A stretch of DNA of 64,000 bases from Brachypodius melanocephalos (lineage: Eukaryota > Chordata > Aves > Passeriformes > Pycnonotidae): positions 3,564,307 to 3,628,306 of the forward strand of contig VZSR01003807.1 of NCBI GenBank assembly GCA_013398615.1. The letters run 5' to 3'. Of this stretch, positions 23,575-35,699 are shown in pieces. Both the position numbers and the translations under genes were made by a program. Below the pieces are notes generated by a model. That model saw nothing but the letters and a program-made list of their open reading frames with translations. It searched no databases and was not told the DNA's origin. Positions within the stretch are counted from its first letter, which is position 1, and the number at the start of each line of letters is the position of its first letter.

Positions 23575-23960
23575 AAAAACATTGTACATTATACTTTATA
23601 ATGGCTCTGAAAGAGTTCTGCATTTTTTAAACATGGCGTATCTAATCTGCAGCTCAGAGAATGCACCCACAGATAATCGAGAGTTGACTGTAAAAAATCT
23701 TTTTTTGAATGACAGCTTGAAAAGTTCATGCACATTTCTCATGACAAATCCCCTAATTATCATTTCCATCAATAGACTGTTAACGTATATTCCAGGCAGC
23801 AGAAAAAAACCCAAGTGGGAAGCACCAGAGATTTATCGTTCAGATTATAAAGAGCCCAAATTTCAAGCAGAGTTGCAAAAGGCCAGCAGTCAGCTTGGAC
23901 GAGGATGGAATTTCTGCATACACACTAAGACTGCCTACTGGTGTCAGTGTTACATGACAT
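23575..23960. promoter_or_regulatory. Candidate conserved enhancer block
   Basis: AT-rich but complex sequence with agataatc (GATA) at 23671-23678, TGACAG (MEIS/PREP-type) at 23710-23715, TAATTA (homeodomain) at 23754-23759 running into ttatca, and GTTAAC at 23779-23784. A 144-codon frame spans 23528-23962 (+). It has no recognisable domain and is lysine-rich through A-runs, so I treat it as incidental. The enhancer role is inferred. Confidence 0.3.
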
Positions 23961-23964
23961 GATA

Positions 23965-25765
23965 GGAGAGTTTGGAAAAGTGGCCCTTAAACTCGAGCTT
24001 CATGGCTTAAGCTGAGCTGTAATTAGCACCAGGCAGGGAAGGGGAGGGCCAGTAGGACAGAGCCTTTCTGGGGTGCTCACACTCTCCCCACAGCTCACCA
24101 ACTGGCATGGAAGAAAAAACCTGCCCCAAACTCTCCCTGTCAGTGCTTGTGTGCTTAATGAGATGTGTGAGTATAGCCATAAAATAAAACTGAGGTGCAT
24201 TTTTCACCACCACCCCCACAATGAGGAGCTCACCAATGTGCTGTGCATAGGTAATGCCGTTGGCAAATTCTCTTCAGAGGGGCTTTACAAGGTGGACAGT
24301 TTGGATTTCAGGAGCTCATGGCCCAGCCAGCTACTAAGACAGAACCAGTCACGAAATTTAGATCTAGACCTGTCAAAGTCTTCAAGACCTGACAAAGTCT
24401 TTGAGTACATCCGTATTTAAGCCTGTGTTGCAATATGGGGTTTGGCTCTGCCCATCATGAAAAAAATGACCTTCAGCGCAGTGTTTTCACAGCCTGAGCA
24501 CGGCATTTTCCCACCACTCTTAGTTACAGAAGCCACTTTCAATGGCCTGTGTGTTACTACTGCACAGGCAGGGTGGTTTCTCAGCTCCTGCAGGCTGAAC
24601 ATTCAGCTAGAAGGCAGTAACACAGCAAAGGAGTGTCTTAGTAAGGTTCTGAGGGGTTCACAGAAGTTTATTTCATGCAGAATGTGTGACAGCTTCCCCA
24701 GTCTGGTCCAGCCTCACAGGCCACAGGACTCAGAAAGGCAAATGATGATTTGGAAGCAAAATATTTACCTAGCAGAGCAGGATAAAGTGCAGCAAAGCTT
24801 ATGAAATCCAATACTGAACTCCATATGCAGATCTCATCTAAGGTCTGGAAAGACCTTTGGCTTTCTCATGACAGAATAAAATCCTAAAGTAGGGGGATCT
24901 TCTAACCAAGTTCCAGTGTGATTTTGTCACTGGCAGCCACTGGGTTGAAAGGAACAGGCTGCTTCTCACAGTGACCTGTTTACTTTTTCTATTCATGGCT
25001 GTGCCTTTCTCATTTAGGAGATCAGTTTGCTTTTGCCAGATGGAGTCAAAGTCACCACTGTGAATCCAGCTTTTTTTTCCTTGTTTCTTGGAAAGCACCA
25101 GTCAGTACCATGTCAAGAAAAACAAACAGAGAGGTTTGCTTAGAATCTATTTAAAGCAATGCATCAGTGGTAGCTTCAATGCAACCTCAGGGCCAGCACT
25201 GGTGTTTGTGACAAAACTGGAGCTGCTGCACGTGAGCAGGGCTGGATCATTGCAAAGCTGTTGCAGACAACGCCCCATCTTCCACCCAGAGGTCAGAGCC
25301 ATGCACAATGCAAGAAAGAGAGCTCCTCTCCAGCATCTCCACTATCCCACACTGGCCATGTAGGAAAAGTCCTGGACCTCAGCCACTGCAAGCTGACATA
25401 AAGTCCTGAAATGTAGCAGACACACTTAGTGATTCAAGAGGAGGATCTGAATTCTCAGTCCCTGCCAGCAGCCCTTGAGTGGTGGCAGATCACTCTGACC
25501 CAGGAGAAAGTCTGTGTGCCTAGCAGGGGGGAGAAATGGCAGCACTCTTGCCACCACCTCCTCTCACATCCACCATTGGCACCAGGAGTCAGAAACTGTC
25601 TGGAGAGAGCTGTGGAGCAGACCAAGGGCTGCAGAAGGTCCCATCTCAACGAGGTGTTTACTGCTGGAAAGTGCAGGCATGAGCACCCCATGCTGCTGGG
25701 AATCCCACACCACACATACACTGAGCCCAGGGAAAGGGCTAATAACACATCCTCACCTCGCCAGA
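23965..25765. other. Unique non-coding DNA, no gene seen
   Basis: No repeat or exon recognised. Open frames up to 120 codons overlap those of the other strand. A 249-codon frame starts at 25429 (+) and extends to 26178. It has no domain I recognise and runs through the regulatory-like block at 25.8 kb, so it is probably chance. Confidence 0.6.
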
Positions 25766-25769
25766 GCAT

Positions 25770-25940
25770 CATGAGGCTAATTTCATTAGCGTCTGTAAAA
25801 TACTCTGACGCTGTCCGTATGCAGCACAAAGCGTTATTAAACAGCCACGCAGAGCAAAGCCAACAGTGCTTAGCTTTTGTTTATGTAAGGTATTCTGCTG
25901 ATACTATACCCCTGGGAAATAGTAACAGCCATGGTTACAA
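25770..25940. promoter_or_regulatory. Candidate enhancer with paired-homeodomain site
   Basis: The 15-base inverted repeat gctaatttcattagc at 25776-25790 contains TAAT-N3-ATTA. This is the spacing bound cooperatively by paired-class homeodomain dimers. Downstream are gcgttattaaac (Hox/Cdx-like) at about 25831 and the inverted repeat gtaac-N7-gttac at 25922-25938, which includes an X-box (RFX) half site on the minus strand. CpGs are locally retained (at 25809, 25816 and 25832). Function is inferred. Confidence 0.35.
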
Positions 25941-25944
25941 CAGG

Positions 25945-27475
25945 GGATTTAGTACCACCTCAACTCGCTGCAGCAATACTGACCGTACCTGTAAAAGCAA
26001 TCTCAGAAATGTCTGGTCCACAGGGAATCTCGCTCTGTCCCACTTACAAGCATGCCAGTGCTTGCCTTTTCCTTCTGCAGCTCATTTCTGTAAAAGACAC
26101 ATTCATAACTTCGAGCTCCTTACCAGTGAACCTAATCCAGCAAGTATCCAAGACATTCAGGAAAAGAGACTTTCATAGCATTGGAATTTTTCCATGCCAG
26201 CACTTTTTCATCCTAAGATAAATGGCTTTTACTTACAAGGCTAAAGGCTCTATTCTTTTCAAAATACTTCTCAGCTTCAAAGCGGCAATGGAAATTGGCC
26301 GTGCACCTGGCCAGCTGATCCAGCCTGGAGTCAACCAAACAGCAAGAGGCGTCTGTCTTCCCTGCAGCACCAAGCAGTGCTGTGCAGTGCACAAGCAGGC
26401 TGGAGGGCTGATGTAAACAGGCTGATGTAAATAGGCTAACTCTTTATTAATCAGAAGTATTTAAGCAGCGTCCAGTCAGCACGGCATGCTGAATTTCCAA
26501 ACTGGGGGCTGGTGCCTGGGATGCACCTGCTGTGGTGGATGCCAAGTCTCAGAAAAGCTTTCTCTGGAAAGATTGCTTTAGACACCCTGCACTGCTGCAC
26601 TGGGGCAAAGCCTCCCTGAGCCATGTCATCTATCCAGTTCACTGGGGCAGGCACTGAAGGACAGAACTCTGCTACAACTTGGAAACAGGCCAGACCTGAA
26701 AACAGCTACACCAAACCCCCTCCACTCACAGATTCCCTCACGTGTGAGCGAGCTCTCCTGCGCATACTGGATGGAAGTGGATTTTATTTTTATCATATGG
26801 ATGAACAAAGGCTCCAGCTGATGAGACATGTTTATCTTTCTCATGAGACAAGTGTAGCAAACACCTTGCTGAAAGCAGTCTTGACCAAATTGCTCCCGGC
26901 CTTGGACAGCAGAGAAAAGTACAGAGGAGGAGGAAGAGGGAGGAAGGACATTACTGGGGGAGCAGGGCACTGTGCACAGAAACCTCATGTTTGCAAGCAC
27001 GGCAGCTTGTCTGAAGTCCAGCCAAGAGCAGCTCCCAGTTCTCTGCAGGGCTTGTAGGGGGCAGATGGGACAACACCCAGCCAGAGATGTCTAGAAAGTC
27101 CCAGGAGATCTGTGCCTTCCTCCAAAAGCCTTCCCTCAGCAGCTTCCTGATGCTAGCACCACCCATTTCTCCCCACCTTGCCCTCTGTCCCCAGCAAGTC
27201 TCTCCTGGCCAGGCTCCTGGCTGTTCAGCGCTGAGTCCATCTGCAGGAGGTTGCACAATGCTTGGCCACATGCAGCTTGACCCGAGCAGGGGCTGTTGCT
27301 CTCACTTTCAAGAGCCACAGCCATAAAAAGAGACAGAATTTGCTGGCCAAGGAGAAGCCAGGGCAAGCTGATGCAGTGCAGGCTCCCGAGGTCAGTGGCT
27401 GTAGCTCTGTGCTGGGGGAGGACATGCAATGCCTAATGTGGAAATGTTTGTGTTTGGAGCAATATATAGTTACAT
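25945..27475. other. Unique non-coding DNA; 14-bp duplication at 26406
   Basis: No gene or transposon recognised. At 26406-26433 the phrase ggctgatgtaaaca is directly followed by ggctgatgtaaata, a perfect 14-base period with one change. Frames of up to 144 codons at 26623-27057 (+) are opposed by a 124-codon frame on the minus strand. Confidence 0.6.
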
Positions 27476-27479
27476 TTAG

Positions 27480-27840
27480 CCCCTAGCAGCTGCAGAGGCT
27501 GTTTACTGTAGCACACAGACCTCAGCCTATTAGCTGAAGGCCTGACAGTGACCAGATGTGGAGAGGAGCAACTGCGGAGCCTGCAGCCGTATTTATCTCT
27601 TTCCAAGATCCCAACAATATCTTGCCTAATAAGTCTGGCACAGAAATAATCATTTAAAGAGCTAAAAAAACACAACATCCACAGCCCATCTTTACAGCCA
27701 GAAGGGGATTTTTGTGAGGCTTACAGTCTAATCTTTCACCGTCCGGAGTGCTTCCCTCCTACTTCACAAACAGCGGGTGATTTATTTCCCAAATGGCTGG
27801 ACTCAAGCCTCCTCCGTGTAATCACTCAACAGGGAGGCCG
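27480..27840. promoter_or_regulatory. Candidate conserved enhancer block
   Basis: Motifs visible in order: CAGCTG at 27487-27492, TGTTTAC (forkhead) at 27500-27506, TGACAG (MEIS/PREP) at 27543-27548, and CAGATG E-box at 27553-27558. Repeated AT-rich homeodomain-like cores (taataag, aataatcattta) lie at 27628-27656. A CpG-containing stretch near 27740-27745 (accgtccgg) follows. The sequence is free of repeats. Enhancer identity is an inference from motif density. Confidence 0.3.
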
Positions 27841-27844
27841 CACC

Positions 27845-28255
27845 TCTGCAGCCAAACTTGACCACTTGCAGCAGCTGCACGAGGAGGCAGAAAGGAGCAG
27901 AAGCCACCAGCCCTCACTCGGGGTACCGACAGGTTCCTCTGGCAGGGGGGATGCCAAAATCTCCAGGGCCCTGCCCCACATGGCCGATTATTCCCAGTCG
28001 GGAGCCGGTCCCTGGGGCAGGCTGGTCCCTGACCCGCAGGGTGCACACGCCTGCCAGCCTGCACACATCCCGTGCAGCAGGAAGGACAAGGCTGTACTGT
28101 CACCCTGGGTGTCCCAGCAACACCCAGCATGCCACAGATTAGCCTTAATCTGCTAAATCAAAACCAAAACAAAACAAAGCAACTTCATTAGGTGCTTTCT
28201 GAAGGCCTGGAGAACTGTATCTTTGCTGGCAGAAGAGCTGGGTGTTGGATCGACA
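27845..28255. other. Unique GC-rich DNA, no gene seen
   Basis: GC-rich and stop-poor on both strands at 27822-28156, where frames of 94-102 codons exist in both directions. The sequence turns AT-rich after 28140 (aaccaaaacaaaacaaagc). Confidence 0.55.
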
Positions 28256-28259
28256 TCAA

Positions 28260-28620
28260 CACCGAGAAACATAAGTTGCGCTCCACTGATTCATGCAGTT
28301 TATGACCTTGGTGGCAGATAAGCCCATGTAGTATGATTTTCTGTGTTTTGCAGGCTGCAGGTACCAGGTGTTGTTGAAGGTCAGCATTGAGGAAAGGGCT
28401 CTCCCACAGTCAGGAGAAAGTTAGAGAACGATTTTTATGCAACATAAGCTTGTAGATGATTAACAATTTTCTTTCAGTTAACCGAGAAGTTAATAGTTAT
28501 TCAAAGCACTCCATTGTAATGGGAGTGGAGATGGGGAGATGTACTACATTAACCTTTAATCTTGGACTGTGCAATAAAAATTAAAATGGAATATGGCACA
28601 TAAGTATGATTAATTCTGCT
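28260..28620. promoter_or_regulatory. Candidate conserved enhancer block
   Basis: AT-rich, repeat-free sequence with gatgattaacaat at about 28456, gttaatagttatt near 28489, and the inverted repeat ccatt-gt-aatgg at 28511-28522 containing a SOX-type ccattgt. A gcaataaaaattaaaa stretch lies at 28571-28586 and tgattaat at about 28608. Homeodomain and SOX motifs this dense are typical of developmental enhancers. Conservation was not testable here. Confidence 0.3.
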
Positions 28621-28624
28621 TGCA

Positions 28625-30620
28625 AAGGGAGAGGGTGTCAGTGTATGCTTTGCTCAGGAGCATTTCCTTCTAACAGCAGGGTGCCTTGATGCAGGTGAGG
28701 ATGTGCCACAGAAAGACTACACTCAGTGTTCATTCCTGTGTTTTCTGCTTTTCTTCAAGCTCAGAATCCATTTTATTTCAAATTCCACCTTGTTAACTCT
28801 GCACCTCCCAAAAATCTCTAAACTTTAGGAAGTAGATGTACTTTTGTTAAAATTTAAGTTTTGAAGGGGAGAAGGGAGAAAGAAGGGCAGAACTTGACAA
28901 TTTGAAACCGTGGAAGGCTATCATCAGTGAAACATCCTCTAGCCTGCTCCCACTGCAGCAGACAGCACCAGGGAGAAGGATGGAGGATTTCCCAAAAAGC
29001 TATTTATTTCTAAAGCTCCCCTTGCCCTACCTTGTCTACCACTCTAATGTGCAGCCATGGGTTGAGTTTGGCACTAGAGACAGCCAGGGGGTTACCCTGC
29101 CCAGGGCTCACTAGTGCCTCCCAGCCTCAGCCTCCGCCTGAGCCACTTTTCCTGGGCACTGCAGTCCTGCTGATGCTCATGGGACCATTGCCACATGCAC
29201 AAAGACTTGCTGAAGTCAATGACATTGAGTTTATTTTCTGTTTGCAAGCTCAGTGGCAAACTTTTGGAGAGAAATAAGAGCGTGGGAGACAGGCCCAAGA
29301 GGCAGACTGTGCTCATGGTATTCCCCAGCTTAGCCATGTTTGGCTCTGGGGTTTGGTGGGGTTTTTCAAAAGTGTTGCAAAATCTGGGTCTGGATTTGTC
29401 TTTCCCCTTTTGTTCTTACTACTCTCCCAAGTGTGCCAAAAGTCCCTCGCCTGATGTCATCAATGGGTTTGACCTGGGCCAGCACGAGGGCTGAGGGACT
29501 GGGTTTATGAGGCTGAATCAGAAATGTTTTGAAGGCAAATTCCTCCCACAGTTGAGACACACCTGAGTGAGCCTGCCCACTTGCTTTCCTGAGGAGCTGC
29601 CACTTCCTTGTCCCAGCCAGAAGTGGAAGTGTTAAGCTAGAGTAAGTGGCTGGTTGCTTTTATGAGTATTTTCTCAGCTATGGGTGTTTCTGTGAATCAC
29701 ACTAAATCTCCAGCTGTCTATAAGTCAACACGCATTTCCCAGCACTTTCTGCACTCATTCAGCAGCCATGCCAATATAATGTGTGCATTAAGAGAGAAAT
29801 CTGCCAGCTCATGAGAAGGCACTGGAAGCACCTCTGCAGGCTGAAGTGCACAGGTTTCCCTGACAGCCCAGAAGAATGACCCCACACACCAGCACACCCC
29901 TGGCCCCTTGTGAGGCCAGAGTCCACCCCTGCTCCCGAGTGCCTGCAGTGAGCCAGGCCTTGCAAGAGCAGCCATGGTTGCCAGAGCAGGCAGGAGAGGT
30001 GGCTATTCTCCTTGTTAAGCCAAGATGCATGGCATGCACTCAGCCTGCCAGCTCACAGACAAGGGGCATCTAAATATCTCCACAGAGTGTGCCTGCAGAT
30101 CCCCACATCACACTCTGCCTGCCTTTTGTGCAGGGGGCTTCCATGGGGAGCATGCAGAGATCCAGGCTTCACTCTGCTCTCCCTCTGCCCAGGGCTTGTT
30201 TACTCCCTTCTTCCTCCATAGTCAGTGCTCAGCAGTTTCAAGGCAGTGTCTGTTCTCGTGCCTTCCTTCCTGACACCAAGCTGTGTTTTGGTTTCAACAA
30301 GCCCCAGTGGAGCTGAGCCCCTGTGACCACAGCTGGGCAGGCAGCTCTCAGCTGAGCTCACAGGGCACATAGAAGCATGTGGTGCTTGCAGGCAGCACAA
30401 ACAAGGCCCTCTCCTTCCAAAGCACAAGCCCAGCAGCTCTGATGGGCATTTCCTTGAGGTCTCTCAATCCCAGTCATCCTGATGAGACTCAGGGTGGATC
30501 AGCAGATAGCAGGCAGGGCGGGCAGGAGGACACATCTCATTTAGAAGTGAGGCAGGTCACACAAAGACTGCATCAGCCCAGGCTGAGAAAATACCACACA
30601 TTCCATGTATTTGTCTTTGA
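28625..30620. other. Unique non-coding DNA, no gene seen
   Basis: Nothing recognised. Several overlapping frames of 60-100 codons lie on both strands at 28.9-30.6 kb. The phrase tgaagtcaatgacattg near 29211 vaguely recalls a sauropsid repeat core but is too short to call. Confidence 0.6.
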
Positions 30621-30624
30621 GAAA

Positions 30625-30740
30625 TAGGGTTAAGAAAGAATGAAGTCATAAACATAAGTATATACATAATGGCATATCTATAATGGCTCTGTAATTGCCG
30701 GGCATTTGTGCACAGTTAATCTACAACCTGGCTAACCTGC
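30625..30740. promoter_or_regulatory. Possible small regulatory block
   Basis: AT-rich with structured motifs (tctataatggctctgtaatt, then gcacagttaatctac) and one CpG in the middle. It stands out from GC-richer flanks. This is weak, texture-based evidence only. Confidence 0.2.
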
Positions 30741-30744
30741 CTCA

Positions 30745-33640
30745 AGGTAATCCAGAGGCAGTGACAAATGTGTGCCATCCTCCCACCTCCACACAAGCCA
30801 CTGCCTCCAAACATTATAAAGAAAGTTATAAAGACAGAGTTACCTGCTGGTAACTCATCCTGAGGCCAGCAGGATGAGGCCTTTTATATTTGCTGGGGCC
30901 AAGGTGCATTATGATACCAGGCATTGCATCACTGCTGGGTAATGCTGAGCCAACAACACCCCACAGAGCCACACAGCACAGGACACAGCACCCAGGGAGA
31001 AGGAGACCTTGTGCTGTCACTTAGCCCAGCTGTGGGACCAAATTTTGGCAGGTCCTTTTTACAAAATGCTCCTATGTGAAATTTGTTTCCAGTGAGAACC
31101 AAACATCTGGGAGAATATACATTCCAGAGCAGACTGGGAATAGGAGCAGCCCTAGAGCAGCTGACTCTCGTCTGACTGGTGACAAAACCAAAGGTCCAAG
31201 CTGTCTTCCTGGAAAAAAAGCAAACATTGCATTTGCTCTGCATATGTGTAGAAAGCACCTGGATATGGTATTTGGAGGGAGGACATCCAGGAACAAGCCA
31301 CAACCAGAGGAAAAGACAACAAAGTGTTGCAGCTCCAAAAGCTAATCTGTTGTGAATTACTGCAAAGTCACACTTACATTCAGGCCTGAACCCCAAGCTG
31401 GACCAGTAACTTTTCAGTAACTGTATGTAACAAAGCACAGTCATGCCTCATTTACAACTCTCAACTTCCATTTGCTGGCAAAAGTCTTAGAAGGAGCTGT
31501 AAATTTTTTTAGGAAAGGAAGGTACAGCAGTGATAACAACACACAGTGAACAAGGTGGGCTGTCTGTGAAGTCCATTCAGGCTTCCCTTCAGGCTCAGGG
31601 GTGCTGAGGGGCAGAGCTGAGTGCCCACTCAGACACACTCTGGCCACTGTCATCATGTACCTGTGGGCACTTGGAATTCATTTTGCCATGTCATGGCCAG
31701 CAGCTGCCTCTGTGCAGGTCTCTACTCAAGACTCTCCACATCGACTTTCTCTTCCCTGCACCCTCTAAGAGTGCAACTTTGCATGATGAGACATGCATCC
31801 ATCCTCTCCAGTCTCCTCCTGTGCCCACAAAGATGGTTGTGCATCCTAAAGCCCTGGGAGCCCCCCCAGCAAGCACGACAGCAGAGTTGAGAAATCAAGG
31901 GCATCCACACAGCCATATCTGCCTGCAGCAACACTGACACAACCCCCCTGCACCCAGTAAGGCCTCCACGGGGAGCTTGCTGCACCTGCTCTGTGGACAG
32001 ACTTATCAGCCTCCAAGGCTGTGAAACTGGTAATCTATAAAAAGTATGAGTCACTGCAAAAAAATCTCATTTCCTTCTCTAGTTCAAAGTCTTTCTTAGA
32101 ACTGCACCGACTGTGAGGCCTTGAAGACACAATTGTTTACTGAAATTAAAATTCCCTTTTCTGGTCTTTTGCAGCACCTCTTGAAATGTCAGTGTTTTGC
32201 TGGGTGTCTTGCATCTAAAGTTTCTCAGCAGAAAAGGGATACTAGCAACAGAGGCAATGGGAAAAGGGGAGCTGTGGCAGCTGAAAAGTTCACCTATTAT
32301 AACGTGAAGTGTACTCTTGGCTCTTGGAAAGACAGATTTCACTCTACGTGGATAAGCAGACAACTGAACAAAGGGCAAGGGAAGCCAGATGCTTCATATG
32401 CTTTCAGTCCACTGAGGGTGAGAAAGCAATGCTAGCATCATCTGAGCTTGAAACAGTGACTGAAGAGAAATACGACACTAGTAACATCTTCAAAAAGAGG
32501 CGATTTTTGCCTCCACTGCCCAAGAGGACCTCCATCATCCTGGCAGAGGAGTGCACAAAGCCAGTTTGTCAGGCCTGAGATGCAAAAAGTTTCCAGTAAT
32601 GAGCCCAGAAAACAGGCCATAGGCAGCCTGGGCTGTGGGCAACAAAGGTTGGGCATAAGCATCCCCCTGAGGGGCAGCTGCTTGGAGCTGGATGTCAACA
32701 AAAGCATCTGAGCCCTGCGGGCTCATGGGCTGGGAGAGAGGGCAGAGCTGTGGATGGACTGGGGTGTTCTGCAGCCTGCCATGGGCTCCTGCTGCCTGGG
32801 AACTGAACACTGCTGGTGGCCTTGGAGGTGTAACATCGATGTTGGGAGAAATTATTGCCAGGTCAGAGCCTTGCATGGCTGCCACATGCGTAACAAGCAA
32901 GTTGTATCTGTAGTTGTATCTGTAGCAACCTGTTTCATCGATTTCTGCTCTACTGGAAAGTCGATAAAAATTGACAATGCCCCCATGGGGTTGTTGTTTT
33001 TTGGTCACATATACCTGAAACGTTTATTTCCCTGGAAAAAGAAAGAAAAAGTCGATAGCTTTATTCTCTACATGTAAGTGAAAAAGGTTATTAAGAAAAG
33101 CTTTTGTCAGGCAGGACACCCACTCAGCCAGCACTGTGCTTGACGAGATCCTCGGAGGCCCTGCTATGCAGGGTGTACCAAAGGGAGAGGAGGATGCTTA
33201 ATGCATGCATCTTCATTGCTGCCTCTCTTGGGAGAGGCGCTGAGTTCTCCTTCTCTTTCTCCCTGGGCTTGTCTGTTGATGGATTACACCAAAAAAGCCC
33301 TTTCACAAAGCTCCATTAGAATGCCAGTGCATGCAGCAAGGGCCACTGAAACATTCCCAAAGCCACAGACAAAGCTGACAATCTGCAATATTTTAGCATA
33401 AGCTCTGACCCAGTACACAGCAAAACAGACGAATGGCACTTCCCCTAGGGCAGGAATCGCTTCTGAAGCTGCTGACAACTCACTGTTTATCTCATTTCAG
33501 TCCCATTCTTAATCACTGTTTGAGATTAAACTTTTTCTAACCCAGATTCCTGCTTGAAGATCTCCAGAAGAAAGACCCTTGACCTCCCTCCTGGTAGCCT
33601 TCACAGCTGCTGGCAAAGCTGCCTGTCAGATGGTGCAGTG
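30745..33640. other. Unique non-coding DNA, no gene seen
   Basis: No exon or transposon recognised. A 12-base direct duplication gttgtatctgta occupies 32901-32912 and 32913-32924. Frames up to 171 codons (30929-31444, -) overlap frames on the + strand and lack recognisable domains. Confidence 0.6.
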
Positions 33641-33649
33641 TTGCTCCGT

Positions 33650-33850
33650 GCTTGCAGGGCAGGAGGGGCGATGGGGCTGAGCCGGGCTCTGTTCCCGCTG
33701 CCCCACGTGGAGCCGGCAGAGGGGCCGGCAGCACAGCCTGCAGCCAGGAAAGGAGCTCACTGCAGCACTGACAGCTCGGGGCCGGCCAGACGCCTCGGCT
33801 TCTTCGCAGTTCACCTCTGTTTGCTCCTGCTGTTAGCTCCGAAGCAGGAA
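33650..33850. promoter_or_regulatory. Small CpG-enriched patch with CACGTG E-box
   Basis: About 12-13 CpGs fall in 200 bases, whereas the neighbouring kilobases have very few. CACGTG lies at 33704-33709. The 119-codon + frame and 112-codon - frame through this patch reflect its GC richness. It could be a small unmethylated regulatory element or an alternative promoter. No start-site signal is visible. Confidence 0.3.
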
Positions 33851-33859
33851 CAAAACAAA

Positions 33860-35555
33860 ACAGCAGACGCACCACTTAGTCAGTTTTGGTATTGCAAAAC
33901 TGAAAGAGAATAGGAAAGCACCCCCAGGAACGGAGCCAAGTCAATAATGGAGACAGATTAAGCAATACATGCACCTGGCTGTCAGAAGTGTAAGATACTC
34001 TCTCTTTAGTAATTACAGAGCAATTATGAAGTTAACAGCAATTCCAATAAGGACATGTATTTCACAATACAATTTTGTTCACAATCCATCAGGATCAGTC
34101 ACACCAAGGACATACAACTCTGAAACCAAACTGTCCTCACCCCTCCAGGCATAATCCTTTAAATGCCAATCCTTGGTGGGGTGGGATATTGCACTAAGTA
34201 GCAATTAATTTATTAGTTATTAACAGGATGTAATTGAAGCTCTACTTCAATGTGACTTTAAAAAAAAATCCCACTTTGAAGATAGGTAATAGAAACCAAG
34301 ATGAGGTGCAGAGTTTGTGTATTGAGTTTATGCAAACTCAGTTAACCTGTATTATAATTCTGAAAAAACATAAACAGATTAAAGCTAGGTTTCAGTATAT
34401 CTGAAGTCACCAGTCTGTTCTGCACAGTCTGGATGAAAATGTTAGATTTTGTGACTCATTAGAGTGGCAAAATCACAATGATCTCAGTTTATCTTATCCA
34501 TCCAAAGAGTAAACAGGGAACAGAAACTGTTCTAAGGTCTAGAACACATCCATGCCTGAATTTGAGATATTAAATCAAACTCAGATCTGCTGAAGTTTGC
34601 AAAGTCTGACTTGCACTGAAATCCAGTTTTGCTTCAAAGTACTGAGATCTGCCATTTTGTGCCTGTTCTGAGAGAAAACACAGCCTACCTTGCTCCAAGT
34701 GCCACATGGCAGCACAAGGTGGAGGTCACCTGTGGTGACACTGTACTGCCATGGACTGCAGCCAGGAGGAAGGCTGCACCATCACCATTTGCTAACAAGG
34801 ACTAGAGATTATTGACCAAGTGACCCAGGCTGGCTGCTTCAGCACCCAGCCTGGCCTGAGCCTGGACCCACTGCCTGGGCACGGCAGCAGTGCCCACGGG
34901 ATGTCCCTTGGTGCCACTGAGCTGGATTCCTGAGAACTGCACATTCCCATGCAGGCTGTGAGCCTTCCAAATGCCAAACACCCATCCAGACAGCAGTGAC
35001 ATTTGGGCATTGTCTGCTTCCCACACTTTGCTCTACCTTTGCAGTACATTGCAGATGAGCCCATTCACACAGACACAAAAGAAAGGGTGACCCAGGCTAC
35101 AAAACTATGGACGTGAAACGTGGACAACCACAAGAGGAAGTGAGCACAGAGAACATGGATGGCATTGGACGAAGAAATGTTACTAATGTGTGCATGAAAC
35201 CCACTAATTCTAATCTATAAGGGACTTTCTGGGCAACAGCAGCCAGCCAGGAAGTCTTCCATCAAGACTAGCATTAATCTCCTCACTGTCTCTTTCTCAT
35301 ATCTCCTTTCAGGCTTTATTTCATTCAAGTAGTGAAACCTGTTGTGGTTTACTTTGATAAAGGTAGAGCAAGTCACTCAGTGCGTTCAGGCATCAGGGAT
35401 GTTTTACTATCTCTCGCTGCATCGCCAGCAGGGCTGAAAAGGTGCTCTTGTGGTTTGACAGCTAAGGGAATATGTGATTCTATCAAGAGGTATCCAAATA
35501 TCTAAGTGCTCTAGAAAGATCAAATAATTAATTATCACAACTCCTGGCAAAAATA
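33860..35555. other. Unique non-coding DNA, AT-rich middle
   Basis: The segment 34190-34480 is AT-rich. TAAT-TT-ATTA at 34206-34215 matches a P2-spaced homeodomain dimer pattern, but such patterns are expected by chance in AT-rich sequence. No gene or repeat is recognised. Confidence 0.55.
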
Positions 35556-35559
35556 CAGC

Positions 35560-35690
35560 CAAGCATTATCCCCATTCTCCAGACAAGAAGAGTATTTTTG
35601 TAACGAGTCATGGTTACAAGAGCTACCCAAGGTTTGCTCTGAGCTAGTGAACCAAAACACAGACATTGGGAAAGCCAAAGATTTACATGT
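35560..35690 (+). mobile_element. MIR-like SINE relic
   Basis: 'gcattatccccattctccag acaag' followed by 'aacgagtcatggttacaaga', 'gctacccaaggtttgctctg' and 'agctagtgaaccaaaacac' tracks the MIR order 'attatccccattttacagatgag...agtgacttgcccaaggtcacacagctagt..ggca'. It is degraded, and the call is by recollection of the consensus. The adjacent AT-rich 35521-35536 is outside the element. Confidence 0.5.
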
Positions 35691-35699
35691 CCCAGGCAG

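Noticed and set aside
25429..26178. 249-codon open frame as a gene
   Set aside because: No known domain, opposed by a 124-codon minus frame, and spans a motif-dense non-coding block.
23597..30691. Shared 13-mer tataatggctctg in two candidate enhancer blocks
   Set aside because: Exact 13-base matches between distant points are expected many times by chance in 64 kb.
25922..35617. Similar gtaac...catggttac inverted repeats at 25922-25938 and 35600-35617 as a shared RFX X-box
   Set aside because: Only about 11 bases are shared, only one half site fits the X-box well, and the second copy lies in a MIR-like relic.
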